A DNA stretch of 64,000 nucleotides from Toxonevra muliebris (Eukaryota > Arthropoda > Insecta > Diptera > Pallopteridae): contig OY829328.1 in the NCBI GenBank assembly GCA_963691655.1, positions 4,182,204 to 4,246,203 of the forward strand, written 5' to 3'. A program made the translations under genes and the position numbers. This document shows positions 1 through 13,705 of the stretch, in pieces (position 1 is the first letter of the stretch; each line of letters opens with the position of its first letter). The notes under the pieces are model-generated. The model was not told the origin of the DNA. It worked only from the letters and a program-made list of their open reading frames with translations, and made no database searches.

Positions 1-3000
1 TTCTCAATAATGTGATTAAAAAAAAACAGTTATGTATTTCTATTTTACTTGATACTGCCCAACGACCTATATATGGCTCACTAGGTAATTTTAGATTTTA
101 ACACTTGATATTGAAAAAGTCATAGAACAAAAGTTGTTCAGGATGAAGAATGCTATTTCTTAATATTTTTTAAACAAAATTTGCCTTGTTGGGCAGGGAA
201 GGGTTAAAGATTGAAGCACAAAACGTTTTGCATTTAACTCCTACTAAATTTTAGTAACTAATAAAGCATCCATCAGTCCTCGGTGAGTCTTTCTGTTCTC
301 GAGATAATTTGGCTTGTCGGATTTATCTACAGTGTCGGGTTCAGCTCTTCTTTCACTACATTTTGTTAATTAAAATATATAAAACTACGCCGAAAAGAGT
401 TAATATTATTTATTTATTTAAAGAGGTGAATTGCCATAATGTAAAATTTATACTAAGTATTCTAAATGAAAAAAAAAAAAACAAAATGATTGTGTTTTCA
501 AACCAAACTTTGCAGCCTGCTGTTACTTGATTTTAAACTTTTTGTTAATTGTGCTTGAAAAATTAAGAAAAAAAAAGAACCAAGAATTCAAAACATTATT
601 TTTAACGCCCATTTATAAAAATGTATTAAAGTAGTTGGATTTAATAATGTTATGTATATAAATTCTTATATAAATACATTATTATTTGGAAACTACAATA
701 ACTGTAATATACATAAAGTAGTAGAATCTGAGATTCTTTCCATCAAAATAATCTTGAAAGTCCTTGAAGCTGAGGCAACTTTATTACTTCCTTTGTTTGA
801 TTAATCAGTGGTAATATTTCAAAGAAATATTTACAATAGTCAAAAAATTATTAATATATGTAAAATATATACATTTTTTTGTCTGGAAATGCCCTTTAAT
901 GAAGATTATTGCCATTCACAGATAATCCATAACTTAAATATTGTTGTTTCGAAAAGTATATGTCTATGTACAATGCAGTATCACCTTTGGAATTGTTACA
1001 TTTCACTTATTATCGTACACCGCTTATTGCTATATTCACTTTAGCTAATAAACGAATATTATTAGCATTACTTAGATAAATATTTGCGCCTTTACTAAGC
1101 CTTGTTAAATTTGCCCATTTCGTTTGTGTATGTATAAATATCATTGAAACACTTACAAAACACAGTTTTGGTTCTAATAATAAAACGCAGAATTCAATTT
1201 TTCTGTAATTTAGTGATATGAACACGTACATGCTATAACATTGTAGTTGTTTATAGAGAAAAATGTTCGTTCGTATATGTACATTTATACAGAAGCATAC
1301 ACATTTATGCTTTTTTACATATATGTTTATATGTTAGTTCGATATTCCATAGAGTTTTTTTTTCAAATCAACTTTAAGGTGTAAAATTTTGTTCCAACCG
1401 GAAGTGGAAGCAAGCGTAAGGAATGAAGTTTAAAAAATGCATCTTTTTATCACAGGCTTAGAGATCTGTCTAAACTTTATTTTCCCACCCAAATGAAAAC
1501 AAGAACAGATTGTCAAACATTTTACCTCTAACTCTTTGTCGAAAAGTCGAAGGTGAAAAATACCAAAATATTCCAAATATGCTGTTTTACACCACCCTGT
1601 ACTATACATCGTGGTAAATTTAAATATTTTTATATGAAAGTTTTGACTCACAATTTCTGCAAAAGAATTACAAATTAAATGGAATCAAAAAGGAAAAACT
1701 CCATAAAAAAGCTGTCAAGGTAAAAGTTCAATTGCCTCTATTGTTAAAGAGAGAATAAATAAATGAGTATACATGTATATGATGCGATGTATAAGAATGT
1801 ATAAAGTCAAATACACGCAAACACACACATCTACCACATATGCACGAAAAATCAACAAATATGCGTAAATGAAAAAGTTCAGAATGTTTAAAATAACACT
1901 TTCATCATCCTCATCATAAGTGTAAAGAAAACATTATTACTTTGCATACATTTAGGCGTCTGCTGTTCACTCGTTGTTAAGGGTAAATATGTACGAGAGT
2001 ATGTGTGTGTGTTGTAGAAGCATAAAAGCGAACGCATAACTACAAAAAATGCTTCTTTTTTTTTGTTTGTGTTTACATATAACAAACAAATTTTTGGGCA
2101 GGGTAAAAAATTTGTATTCATGTGTGTCGCAGTTAATTTTCACAATGTCATATTAAGCTGTGCAATATACACATAGACATACATACATATATATGCGTAC
2201 TTTTAGGGAGCGGAAAAAAATTTCAACGATCTAGAAATTGTAGAAAAACGAGTAAGTGAAAATTTTCAAGTTTTCATCAACCCTTCAGAAGTTGCAAATC
2301 AAAGAAAAAAAAAATCATCAAGATTCCATCATATAATAATCAAAATATATATTAATTTAACAGCTTTTTGAGTATGTGATGTACTTAAATTGACACATAT
2401 GTTATGAGTTTTATTTTATTCCCTTCCTCTCTATTCTCATATACCCGTACGTACTCATGTATGCTACTGGAACATCATGAAATTTGAGACTGGAACATAA
2501 ATATGTACGGACACACATGCACATACATACAAACGTGATCAATCATTTGTGGTAATATTTATTTGTGTATTTGTTATTTTATTATTTTTTGCTATGTGTG
2601 TACGAGTATGTGCTGCAAAGTCAATAAAAGTTCTTGTAGGTGTATAGGTTTGTATTTTATCCATTAAAATTACACCCTTTTCTTGTTTCCGCACTCCCAT
2701 TAATCGCCGTTTTTTTTGGATTTTGCACATTTACAATATAATTTGTGTTTTTCTCTTCATTGTCATCATCTCACATGAAGATTTTCTTCAAATTATTTTC
2801 CATGTCTGATTGATTCGTATCTCTGAAGAGATGCGAATGTTGAAACACAAAAAGTTTTTCTTCTTTCCTCCTCCTCTTTCGGAATGCAGACTTAAATAAA
2901 GTTCAATGAATGAGGTTAACAACTATGCCACAACGTTATTTTTCATTTGTTTTTGTTTTGAGTTGGCGCGTAAGCATTTTCTTAAAGTTTTGACAGAATT

Positions 3001-5094
3001 TTTATTATTATTTTTTGCATGGTCTTAGGCGTTTTTGGATTGGGGTGCAATGACTGTTGCTTTAACTGCTACGTTATCTTCTGAAATAAAAGTTAAGATT
3101 ATTATCATTGGAGATTATCAGTGACGGATTAAATATAGTGTCGGGACAAAACGAGGGAGCAATTTAAGTGGAATTCCTTTACATAACATACAGTACACTT
3201 GGTACCTCGAATAAAAGTTATGCCGCTATGAAGGACCAGTGGCCGAAAAATGATATGGGGAAAACGTCCACATATTTTAGCTAATGAACACTTTCGGATA
3301 CCTGCTAACTCACATTCAGTGGTATACTTGAGGTACTCTGTGTGATTATTTCCGATCATTACATATTTACAGAATCTGTGGGTCTTTGAAGTATTCAGTG
3401 GGTTATAAAATATTTTGAGTTCTCCACTGATTTTAAACGAAGCGACTCGAAATATAAGTAAGGAATCTTAAGAAACTTTTTTGCAACTGGTGCTATCTTG
3501 AATTTGAATAAGCTATTACGCAATATGGAGATCAGCGGTGGAAAACTTCGAGCGGTTACGGCAGATAATATAGCTGATACATCCGAAGCTTGGGAGGTGG
3601 ATACTGCTTCCGCATCGTCTTCTGCACTACACATACACAGGTTGGAACTAAAAATAGAAGTATTAACAAAGCAAGATGGAGCTCTGCCGAAGTTTCCCAT
3701 TGTTTTAACCATTCAGCTCAAAATCTGGTACTACTATAAATTTGATGACCGATACTCATTCACGTATAGTTCATCCTCGCAAAATCATTGAACATTTTGC
3801 CTTGGGTGACGAACGAGACCAGCCCAAAATTATTTGAGACTCATTTATTTTTATAATTGCATTTTCGATGTAGTACTTTCTTTTTAAATCTAAAATAAAG
3901 AAAAGCAAGGAACCGACATACTTTAGTCAGCTCACTGCAGGTAGTTTAACCTTCGAATCCACGAATGACGCACAGCATGGCATTACTAAATGAGGAAAAG
4001 TAAACATGACAATATGTAGTATATTACCTATTCGCTTCCTTCTTTTTTTTGGAAATCGTTTAATCTATCAAAGATTTCTATATAAAATTCACAGGAGAAC
4101 AAAAATCTCAGGAGTTTTCTTAAGAAGGACGCTTAGGTATTTATCTTCAATGGCTACCAAATATGGTCGAAATTATTTCAATTATATCTTTAAAGTAGCT
4201 TCTGCGCCCAAAGCAACTCTATATTTATAGTGCCTTCTTATAGGCGTCACAAGCAACCATTAAAAGTCATTCCTTGCCTTCATTAATTTTCTAACATCAA
4301 TCAGCCCTGGGCAAAGAAACTTTGGTGTGAGCGGTACTGGATTCTGCTGGTAGCCATTTCATTCATACTTATTAGTATAACTGCATACATATATACTTAC
4401 TCGACTACATATTTATATTGTACATAGAATGTAAAAGTATGTATAAGATAAAATGAAACAATTAAATGAAAAAATTCATCTTAGGCTTTTTTTTAAATCT
4501 CATTAGCGAATTACTACAAAAAGAGATGGTACTTTAATATGATGATTGATGCCATCGAAGTCGAACAGATTGAAATCCAGCAATGTTCGTGTTTGTGTGC
4601 GAAGATTTTGGTAAAATTTGCATGCTTTTAAATTTTAATGTTATTATTTAGCTTCTTACTTTTATTATCATAAACTTTTTCTACAAATATACATACATAC
4701 AAGCTTACAATTTATAAACTTTTTTATTATCTTTGGAAATATTTATACTTTCATGGTTCATAAAATTATACAAAAAAAAAATACAAAGCAAATGTATTTC
4801 CAAAATAAAATATGATTACTTATGGTAAAGCAAAGAATTACCCTATATGCCTATGGTATACACTTGAAAGTGATTCTAATGTCCAGCATAAATTTCATCT
4901 TCAATACCAGTAAGAACATTTGAGCTCACAGTTCCTAAATTAGTCAGAGATCCTTCACCTATGAAGTTTGAATTTGAAGTGGTGTCGAATTTTTCATAGT
5001 TTTTGTTCTCAAGCATGCATTTTCTTCTCTAACCAAAGTTAAGTTATATTTAAAATGTCTTTAGTGAAACAGGTGTAGTCATAAAATTTGACAC
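1..5094. other. No gene recognised; AT-rich, intergenic or intronic
   Basis: All reading frames are short and unconserved in appearance. Short TG-rich and ATAC-rich simple sequence is frequent (for example 1805-1835, 2005-2015, 2510-2530). A slightly more GC-rich, codon-like stretch at 3490-3790 is open on both strands, but I cannot assign it on either. Confidence 0.6.
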
Positions 5095-5462
5095 AGAGCA
5101 GATAAGAGTATTAAAAACTTTACTAAGAATGGCCAACTAGTGGTACCTTTAAGTACCTGTAATTGCGGCTGTCTTCTTTAAGAAGATGTGCAGAGGTGCA
5201 AGTCAGATCATCATCTAAATCGTAGCAGAGGGACAGGTTCGCATGGCTTCTGTGATTGAGAGACAGGCAAGTCTTAGGAGCTTTTTAAATTAGCTGACAG
5301 TCGATCCCCGCATGACCTTGGGCAACCACACTAGTGAAGTATATGCTGCAATTGGCCTAACTTTCATAGTTAGTATACAGTTTAGTTTCCTGCAGGCCCA
5401 GAAAACCCTAGTGGCTTTTTTGAACACTCCAACTAAGTTTTTTATCTAGTATGGTACCCTTT
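5095..5462 (-). mobile_element. Degraded LINE fragment (R1/Jockey-type RT C-terminal region)
   Basis: On the minus strand the pieces GTILDKKLSW, KKATRVFWACRKL, VRPIAAYTSLVWLPKVM, RLACLSITEAMRTCPSA and LAPLHIFLKK occur in the order seen in the thumb and connection region of R1/Jockey-type reverse transcriptases. At least one frameshift (after KLSW) and several stops interrupt them. Neither the catalytic box nor the 3' end is present. Clade assignment is from the RLACLSITxAMRT-type motif and is tentative. Confidence 0.72.
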
Positions 5463-8400
5463 TATTTCTGTTTTATTAAAATTTATACAATAATAAATTA
5501 TTACACAAATAAAAATGTTAAATATTTTAGAAAATTAAAAAAAAAATAACTATGCAGATGTGTATGCAAATCCGAATACTCCGAAATTTATTTTTTTTTA
5601 GTTTTTAATAACATTAGCATCTTCCATAGATGATAGTAAATCGTGGAACGCCACTGCACATATGTAATCTCCCAGCGGTTTTTAAGACAAGTGCTTCAAA
5701 ATTATGCACTTAAAAAGTTCTTCAAAGTTAAGCACTTTCCAACCAAAAATTGCAAAATAACCATGCGAACAACAAATTAAGTTTTCAATTGAATGATTGC
5801 AATGAGTATCGTTGAACGAGATGCTACGAATGATTGACTGGGCGAGAAACGAAGAGAGTTAGTTTTCACTCGGTAGCGAAACAAAACGATTGCAGAATTT
5901 CATGAAAAGAGTGCGCGTTTTATTTTTTTTAATTGTTTTGTAAAAATTAAGTAAAAATATAATATATATAATTACATATGTATATATATATATATATATT
6001 CATAGTTTAAAACAAACAAAAAATTAAACAAAATGACGCTGCAATAAATAAATAAGAATGAATGAATCGATACTCGATATTTTTTAAGCTCAACACCCGT
6101 ATTTTCTTTTTTCCCGATTCGCACTTTGAAAAAAACAATAATATCAAACAACCACAATAACTGCTAAAAAGCGTTGAAAGTAGAGAGTAGCTCTACTCGC
6201 ACCGTTTCAGCTGCGCTTGATCGTATTTACGATCTAAAGCCTGAGGCCAAATTGTGTTTTGCTACTAATGAAGGCATACGATTCTACTTTAAACGTCAAA
6301 GTAAAGCAGCCGTAAAGCTTAATTGTGGTTTAGGTATTACAGTTAAGCGCTTGTTTTGCGCTATTATAATGCTTCAATTTATCGCTGGGTATGTATATAG
6401 CATGAATACAAATGGAAAAGAAAAATATTTAGTTGAATGATACAAAATGAGACAAAGTAATTAAATCTAATATACGGAATGGCTAAATGCATTTTGAATT
6501 TAACAGGTTTCATAGCGTAATGCCAAATGACTGCCTAACTGACTGACAGTCTGACTGAATGGCTGACTGGCTTCACAAAAGGTTATATGCTCGTTAAGGT
6601 ACCTCAAGTCCTAAACAAAAAAAAAGTTCTTATAATCCTCCCCTAAAAATTTAACCATGGTTTATTTTGCGATTCCCAAATATTTTGGCTTTAGCGGTCA
6701 GCTGTTGTTAGTCTTGTGTCGTCTGTTAATCGTTAGACTACTTTATACCAAATGAAAGGTCGCAAATAATAGAAACTCAAAATGAATTGTGTTTCGCAAC
6801 AATGTTCGCAAGGTTTTGATACGATTAATTTACATTATTTCTGACCTTGTGTTTGGCCAAAAGTATCCTAATGAAAAAATGTTCCAAATAAGTACGATTT
6901 TTATAGGTTTTTTTTTCAAAACCATTCAGCCCACGCAAAATATCGCTAGAACAGAAATATTGTATTTTGAAAATCTTCGTAATATAACCCAAGCTTAATT
7001 TTAAGGAGCAGTAGCACAAACATTTTTTTCGTGAAGCATCTTAATCCGTAAAATTAAAATGGAATGAACAAATACATAAGTAAATATGTATGTACGAGAA
7101 ACTTAGAGAGGCAATATTGCAAATACTATACCATTAAAATGACCATCAATGCTATAGCACAAACACATACAAACACATATGCTATGCACACAACATATAC
7201 ATATGTGCATAGGAGTAAGTAAACTGCATATTCACGGATTAGAAATGAAAGAAATTCTTACAATTAAAGTCAAAAAAGTTAAGTATAATAAATGAATTGG
7301 GCAGGAATCGAAAGCTTGCTTTTATTGATTAGTTTAAGGAGCAAGCTTATAATTCAGATTTGTAAAATAGTGAAACAATAATTGTTCAATCTAAAATTTG
7401 GAGGTGATTGCAGTTGTCAACATTACCTTTTTATATATTTTATTATTATTTTTATTTTATCTTTTTGCGCTATTATTTTTCAAATAAACTAAGCTGAAAT
7501 TAAAAAGAATAAATAAATAAATTAATTAAATTGATTTAAGAATTCTCAAAAATGTATGCATTGTACAAACAGAAATAATGGAAAAATTTTTACTTGATTA
7601 AAAAATTGTGCAATTTTGACAAATTATATAAATTCATTACAATTTCTCTAAATTAATCAAAATACCGAAACAAAAAAAAGGGCCACAAAAGGCGACGCAA
7701 AGGAAGAACAAGACGATGAATTCTGTAAAAATGTCCCATTTCAAAAGAGATTCATAAATTTGTATTTCATTCATAACAACAGAAAACAAAAACAAAGCTT
7801 ATTATTTTCGTCGTAATGTTTATAAACTTTTGACATGGGTAGCAAGTAGCAAGATTTGGACGGAACGCCTCAAACGATGCGATTGCGTACATATACACAA
7901 ACGTTGTGTGTTCCTGTGTTTATGTGTGTGAGTGGGTTGCCATGTCATGGAAGTGACAATAATGACGACACTAATTCCGCAATCATAAACGCATTACGAG
8001 TGTTTCTGAATGTTGCTGTTTATGTTTTATGTGTTCGTGCTTATATTTATGTGTATGGACACATGTGTGTGTATCTATGTGATATCGCGTCTGTGCATTT
8101 GTATGTTTCATGCTTTACAGGCTTTCATATTGAGCATTTCCCAAGCTTCCTTCTTCCCCTCTAAACTGCTTTCGCTTCTCATTCTGAAGTGGATTTATTT
8201 TCGTTCATTAATTTTATGCTTCTGCTTCTTCATAGGAATCTTTGCTAACATACACACGCTTAGGTTTTGTTGTTGTTATATGTGTACAAACGAATTAATA
8301 TACGCTCAAGGACAATAATGCAATATTTTTTGCTGTTTTATTTTTTTATCAAGAAGTAAAAAGTTAAAAGAAAAAAATCATCAAATCAAAAATTCATGGC

Positions 8401-9052
8401 AACAGTTGTTAGAAACAAAAACAAACTTCAGCATTTCTTTATGCCATCAAATAAAGTGTGGAAAAAATAAAATTATAAATAAAAATTTATTATTAGCAAC
8501 TGAAGACATGAACGGTGGAATCAAAATAACATACATTTTTAAACCGAGTTTTGTAAAAATCGTGGTACTGATCTACAAAAGCTCATGAGGACAGTCTTTA
8601 GTTTTATGAAAATTTATCAAGATAAGTAAGTTTTCCACATGAATTTCTTAGAAGAATCGTATCTTTTGGAATTTACTACCCGATGTGTTTAACTGCTAGT
8701 CATATTCCATTCTCAAGCTTAAGGACTGTCTAATCCTTAAGACTTCAAAGGAACTAAAGAATTATAGATCGAGTTTACTAACTTGAAAACAGTAGATGGC
8801 ATATGACGTTCCAAAACTATGCTTTCGAAAGCAACAAGTGTTCAATAAGGAGGAAAGGGTCACAATTTGTCGAAATTTTTAATGAAGTCAGCTTCTGGCG
8901 ATCCTTAAGCCTTTTACGTCCGGTATTGGTATGGCAACATTCACTTTCATGTGGCATAAAATAGGTGTTAAAAAATGTTTCCCTTACGCTATATGTATTC
9001 GGTTCTGTTAGATATTCTCCACATTGGTTAATTACCGGATATTTGAAATTTC
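5463..9052. other. No gene recognised; one possible non-coding exon near 5820-6390
   Basis: 5820-5930 and 6170-6390 are less AT-rich than their surroundings. The second ends at a consensus-like donor (CTGG|GTATGT near 6388) but has no convincing start. An irregular ACTG-rich patch lies at 6527-6575. 7860-8300 is TG-rich and open in two frames by composition only. Confidence 0.4.
5976..5999. repeat. (TA)n microsatellite
   Basis: An uninterrupted run of about ten TA units. Similar short simple repeats and long A or T runs (about 22 A at 37575, 18 T at 22892, about 22 T at 57511) occur elsewhere. Confidence 0.85.
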
Positions 9053-10339
9053 GTGCTTAAAATTAATGGTACCTCGCCTTGCCTTAGCAAGCGCTTCAAA
9101 TATTTAGGAATTGTTCTTGATCCTAAACTTCAATGGAAAGCTAACATAGCAGAGAGAGTACGGAAAGCCTTTTGCGCTCTCTACTGCTGCAAGAGGGCAT
9201 TTGGAACAAGATGTGGTCTTCAACCTCGAGTCACTTCCTGGCTCTATTCAGCAGTGGTCGAGCCTAATCTTCTTCATGGATCCGTCTTCTGGTGGCCAGC
9301 TACTGCAAAGGCGGTTAACCTTATACCACTGGATAAAGTTAGAAGAACGGCAGCCACATTGATTAATGATGAGGTGGTCACTGACATTTCGATTGACATC
9401 TATACAGATGGATCCAAACTGGAGGAATGAGTCGGCTGTGGCATCTTCTCTAGTAAATTAGATCTCAGACTCTCTTTCCGACTTCCTGACCATTGAAGCG
9501 TCTTTCAGGCGGAAGTAATGGCTATCTATCAAGCGTCCAAGTGGCTTATTCGCAACAATTCATTCGATACAAATATCTGCATCTACACGGACAGCCAAGC
9601 AGCAATCAAGTCCCTTGCTGGTGTTTTCATTACATCAAAGCTTGTTCTCGACTGCCGATTTTCATTCAACATTTTATAGAGTCACTCGCAAGTCCACCTA
9701 TATTGGGTGCCTGGACATATGGATATTTCAGGTAACTGCAATGCCGACGAGTTAGCAAAACAGGGCTCGCAGCTTACAGATATATCACCTTCCTGCACAA
9801 TTGGTGTCCCTCTTACGTCTATTAAATTAGCCATTAAGCAAAACTACCTTGAGGAAGCAAAAAGATCCTGGGTAGCGGAGCATACCTGTGGTATTACCAG
9901 GCTAACATGGACCACTATGGACAATAGAAGAACTAGACAGCTACTCAACCTTAGCAGAAACTCCATCAGCATTACGACTTCGGTGTTCACGGGAAACTGC
10001 ATAATGGGGAGACATGCTGCAAGACTTGGACTGCCATTCAATGACTTCTGTCGGGGCTGCGGCTCTGAGGAGGAGGAAGAAACAGTCCTTCATTTCATGT
10101 GCGAATGTCCATCCCTGGCCAGGAAGAGACTAAAACTCCTGGGTTCACCTTTCTTCACTAGTCTGTCCGAGCTATCATAAATAAATATTAAGGACATAGC
10201 CAGATTCATTATGGAATCCTCATGGTTCTCCACTCCGTAAATGGGGGAGTCGCACCGTACTGTGGTATCACAATGAGCCTAATTATGTGCTTAAGTGTGC
10301 TTTCAAACAGAAGGCTGCCACTCCAACCTAACCTAACCT
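9053..10339 (+). mobile_element. 5'-truncated LINE with RT C-terminus, RNase H and C-terminal Cys/His motif
   Basis: The first frame (from 9053) reads the end of the RT domain: RFKYLGIVLDPKLQW, a tryptophan-rich thumb, then the RNase H start IYTDGSKLEE. An in-frame TGA at 9428 interrupts it and a second TGA follows near 9493, but the same frame goes on with QAEVMAIYQ and CIYTDSQAAIKS. After a frameshift near 9680-9707 comes GHMDISGNCNADELAKQGS, so the RNase H acidic residues (D, E, D, D) can all be found. The C-terminus has CRGCGSEEEEETVLHFMCEC, ending with a probable premature TAA at 10178 and a second at 10236. The 3' UTR closes with CCAACCTAACCTAACC (to 10339). The RNase H points to the I/LOA/R1-type branch; I cannot name the clade. 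Dead copy. Confidence 0.9.
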
Positions 10340-10505
10340 CTTCATTTCTAAGTCTCATGGTACAAATCCTACTCCAAAATGCTTCATTATTCATTTCCAT
10401 GTTCAGTGCGTTGAATGAATCTCTACTCGAGCACAGAATTGATTTTAAAGTAAACTTTTCTGCACATTTTAGTGTACAAAATTCAAAGTTTCGTCAAAAT
10501 TGTAA

Positions 10506-10613
10506 TGCCTGTTTCTCACTATGTCAAATTTGCCAACATGTTGGCAATTTTATATAGGAAAATCTGTCTTTCTCTCTTTTTGACAGGAAATATGACATAG
10601 TTAAAACCAGCCA
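10506..10613. mobile_element. Short inverted-repeat element (TGCYTGGTTTTCACTATGTCA family), copy A
   Basis: It starts TGCCTGTTTCTCACTATGTC and ends with a reverse-complement match around GACATAGTTAAAACCAGCCA. Interior sequence includes AATTTGCCAACATGTTGGCA. It is a diverged sister of the element at 31091-31209. Flanks are TAA and TAT. Confidence 0.7.
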
Positions 10614-10918
10614 TATGAACCTTACAGAAATCTCCACCTCCCCACACGAGTGAATATTCCCCACAATTTGGGAAATTCCCAAACATTTTTTGTATGTATA
10701 CTGGTGATTACTAAATGAAGCGTTTCTTTTGAGTATTTTGTTTTAATAGATTACAAGCCTGGTTTAATAGATTACATACTTTTCGTGACTTTTAAAACTT
10801 AAAAAAAAAATTAAGAGAAGTAAACCTTATATGTTGAGTAAATATGATTTTGAATCACTAAAAGATGGAAAATTTGTGTGCTTTTTTAAACCATCGATAT
10901 GGTTAAGTGAAGAGAAAC

Positions 10919-11387
10919 CATGGCAGAAAAATTAAGAAGGTAGATGCATTTTGACAAGTAAAAGAAACTTTGACAATTGGGCAAACATTTGTTTTGATAC
11001 TATTTTTTTTTTTTTTTTGCAACAGAGTTGTATTTTCATAGTGAAATTTTTAAGCGAGAATTTATAAGAAAATAATATGCATTGTATTGCATGTACAAAG
11101 GGAGAATTAGTTGCTGCTTTTTATATTATTTTTGAGCACTTTACATGTTCAAGGTATTTGCTAATAAAGAAAACAAATTTAAATAACATTATTTATACTT
11201 TTTTTATTATAAATAAAATTTATAATTTAGTACTAAGTAATAAAAGTAGTATTAATAATCTACTACTTACTCACTCTTTTGTTCCCATTTCAAAAAATGC
11301 ATCTCTGAAATGTTCCTCTTACTTGTCAAAAATTCAAAATGGCTACTTTTTGAAAAAATACATCTACCTCTAAATACTTCTACCATG
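10919..11387. mobile_element. 469-bp hAT-like non-autonomous element with perfect 8-bp duplication
   Basis: The left end CATGGCAGAAAAATTAAGAA is mirrored on the right by CATGGTAGAAGTATTTAGAG. The arms go on through GGTAGATG(C/T)ATTTT and TTGACAAGTAA. AGAGAAAC flanks both ends exactly (10911-10918 and 11388-11395). An 8-bp duplication with CA...TG ends fits the hAT superfamily. There is no transposase inside. Confidence 0.75.
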
Positions 11388-11395
11388 AGAGAAAC

Positions 11396-13371
11396 TGAAA
11401 TAAACTTGAAATTTGCCATATGTGTCTGTCATAATTTCATCAAGACGTTTACTTAAAATCGATTGCAAAATTTCACACACACAAGACTAAAAAGCAAAAA
11501 AAAATTATGACCATAACCCGTACAAAAAAAAAAGAAGAAGAACAAAGGAACATACCACATGAGCAGCAGATAGAGGCAGCTGACCATTTCACGAGCAGCT
11601 CAAACTATAAAGTGAAAAGAGAATTACAATTTCATTTGTAAAGTAGATATTTTTGTTGACATCATCTCAGCCATTTAGTAGTTGTATTGCAGTTGTTTAT
11701 TGCAATATATTTGTGTATGTATGTATGAGTATGTTTCGGCTACACTTGATTGTTAAATGGCGTTGATGGAAATTGATTTTTCAATTTTCTTAATTAATGA
11801 TATTTTTTGTAGTAAAAAAGTATTTTCCGTTGAAAGAAAAGGATTCTTAAAAATTAAGCAAGAAAATCCTGGTACAACTCACATGTACTTATTAATCCGG
11901 GATACAAATGCAGATATGTTAGTATAAAGCAGGATACTAAAATAGCTAGCTGTATACCGAATAAACTTACCATTTATTACTTCTCGGTTTATCTATTTTG
12001 CATATGGATAGCGAGAATATTTCAATGTCAATTGCATTCATTAAGCATTCAAGTTTCATCTCTCTGTCTTAATTAATTCACTTTTAGTCAATGTTTTTCA
12101 AAGTGTTCCTGCGTATTTGAGTATAAGTGTATGTATGAGCCTGTGTGTGAGTCTGTGTGTGATATAGCACCTAATGCCCACAGGAAATATCACACAAATT
12201 GACAAGTGTTAATGGCAATGGCGCGTTGGTGTTAGTGCATTCAGTATATAAATAGTCCGCAGATGAATGGATGCTGCATAGAGCAAACATGGTCAAAGTT
12301 AAGTGCATTCAAATAAAGAAAATGTACTCAGGTGCCAAATGATTGTCTCAGTCTAAGAGCTTCAACATCAAATAATATTCATCTACTCCTGTTACACTAC
12401 TACTCAATTAGCAACATGGCCAAATCAGCACGTTCACAATTATGTACAAGCACACAGATACATTCATTTATATTTATTTTATTGCATTTCGCTTTGAATT
12501 CATTAAGCTTTTATATTGTTTCATTATAATATACGAATGATGATAATAAATAACATTCAATTGGCATTATTTCCACATCTAGTATTTTTTATCACTTCTA
12601 AAATTGTTTGAAGAATGAACAGATGCGGCTTTTTTAAATCAAAGAAAATATATATAGCATTTTATGATTTGTTCAGTGATTGAATTAATATCCAATAGCG
12701 CAAAATTCGTGCGAAATTTTTGTAACCCATTAAGTCCGTGATCGAATCCGTTGAAATACAAAAAAATTTTCAATCACACGTCTTTATCGGCACAAATTCA
12801 AGCAGCAAATGGTATTATCGTTTTTTTTTTGTAGAGTTTTTTTCTTCGCGGTAGAACAGATTTGATAGCGATTACGTATTCTGGATTAAAATATACTTCT
12901 GTTTTATGCATATACGCGTCATTAGGACTTAATGAGTTAATTTGGTTTGAAGCGTTTGCTCAGAAGGTCGATTATGAGAACCATAAAATGGTTGAAGTGA
13001 CGCGAAAAACATTTCTCGAGTGTGAGTCCATAATGAAATGGCAATGGTAACTGAGTATGTTTGACTTTGTCACATGCCACGAAGCACAAGAAAACTGTCA
13101 AAACTTCTACACTGAAAAACCAACCAGCAATAAGATCACCCTATGTATGTAACCCGCAAACCGCATTATTTCAAAACGAAGAAAGCTTTTTGTCTTCAAG
13201 TTATTAAGTTTCCGAAATATTGAATTTCTTGTGAAGCGCTTTTAAAGCTAAAATACTATAACTATATTCTATTATGGCACAACAGCCTATATATATTTTT
13301 ACCCGAATGGAAGGGACTTAAAATTTTATGCCGAATTAAAACGTTGGACATTTTTCTTAGTCAAGAGGTTA
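11396..13371. other. No gene recognised
   Basis: AT-rich spacer. A TATATAAATAG string at 12245 resembles a core promoter TATA box, but nothing downstream supports a transcript start: the next ATG opens only about a dozen codons. Confidence 0.5.
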
Positions 13372-13382
13372 GCCATAGTCAT

Positions 13383-13705
13383 GGTTAGGTTAGGTTAGGT
13401 TGGAGTAGCCGTCGAGAGACACTCTAAAGCCTGAACGACCCACTGTGATACCACATAGTTGGACCTAAAGTTTAACGCCGATTCTGAGCGGCGGTGTGGC
13501 AATTTTTTATCGGCTTGGTGGTTTTGCCATTACCAACCAATGTGTGTACTTGTACACTATCTTATAATTCTCATACACTTCATATCGATAGTGAATATAA
13601 GAAAGTAATGAAAATTAACCACCAGACGAAGTCGGGAATCGAACCCGAACCTCCCAGATGAAAGTCTAGTGCACTATCCACTAGGCTATCGAGGTCGCCA
13701 TAGGT
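13383..13705 (-). mobile_element. tRNA-derived SINE, copy 1, with 11-bp target-site duplication
   Basis: Read on the minus strand the element starts near 13700 with CGACCTCGATAGCCTAGTGG. It contains an RNA polymerase III A box (TAGCCTAGTGG) and, 32 nt later, a perfect B box (GGTTCGATTCC). It ends at 13383 with CCAACCTAACCTAACCTAAC. GCCATAGTCAT flanks both sides (13372-13382 and 13706-13716). The body after the tRNA-like head is about 230 nt. The anticodon-loop position appears to read TTC, as in a glutamate tRNA, but the loop is one base short, so it is not a working tRNA. Confidence 0.88.

Noticed and set aside
3498..3791. 97-codon plus-strand frame and overlapping 105-codon minus-strand frame
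   Set aside because: Both strands are open by composition, neither has a recognisable motif, and no splice structure extends either.
6174..6440. 88-codon frame as a protein gene
   Set aside because: No ATG start, no recognisable domain, and a splice-donor-like site interrupts it; kept only as a possible non-coding exon.
7856..8318. Two overlapping 102-codon plus-strand frames
   Set aside because: They are produced by TG-rich simple sequence (repetitive CVCVY-type translation) with no domain.
12245..12300. TATA-box promoter
   Set aside because: A TATATAAATAG string in AT-rich DNA is expected by chance, and no transcript unit follows.
13620..13700. tRNA gene on the minus strand (good A and B boxes)
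   Set aside because: The same sequence recurs at 55.7 kb and, diverged, at 37.2 kb, with a non-tRNA body, a CCTAACC tail and flanking duplications. It is a SINE head, and the acceptor stem does not close.
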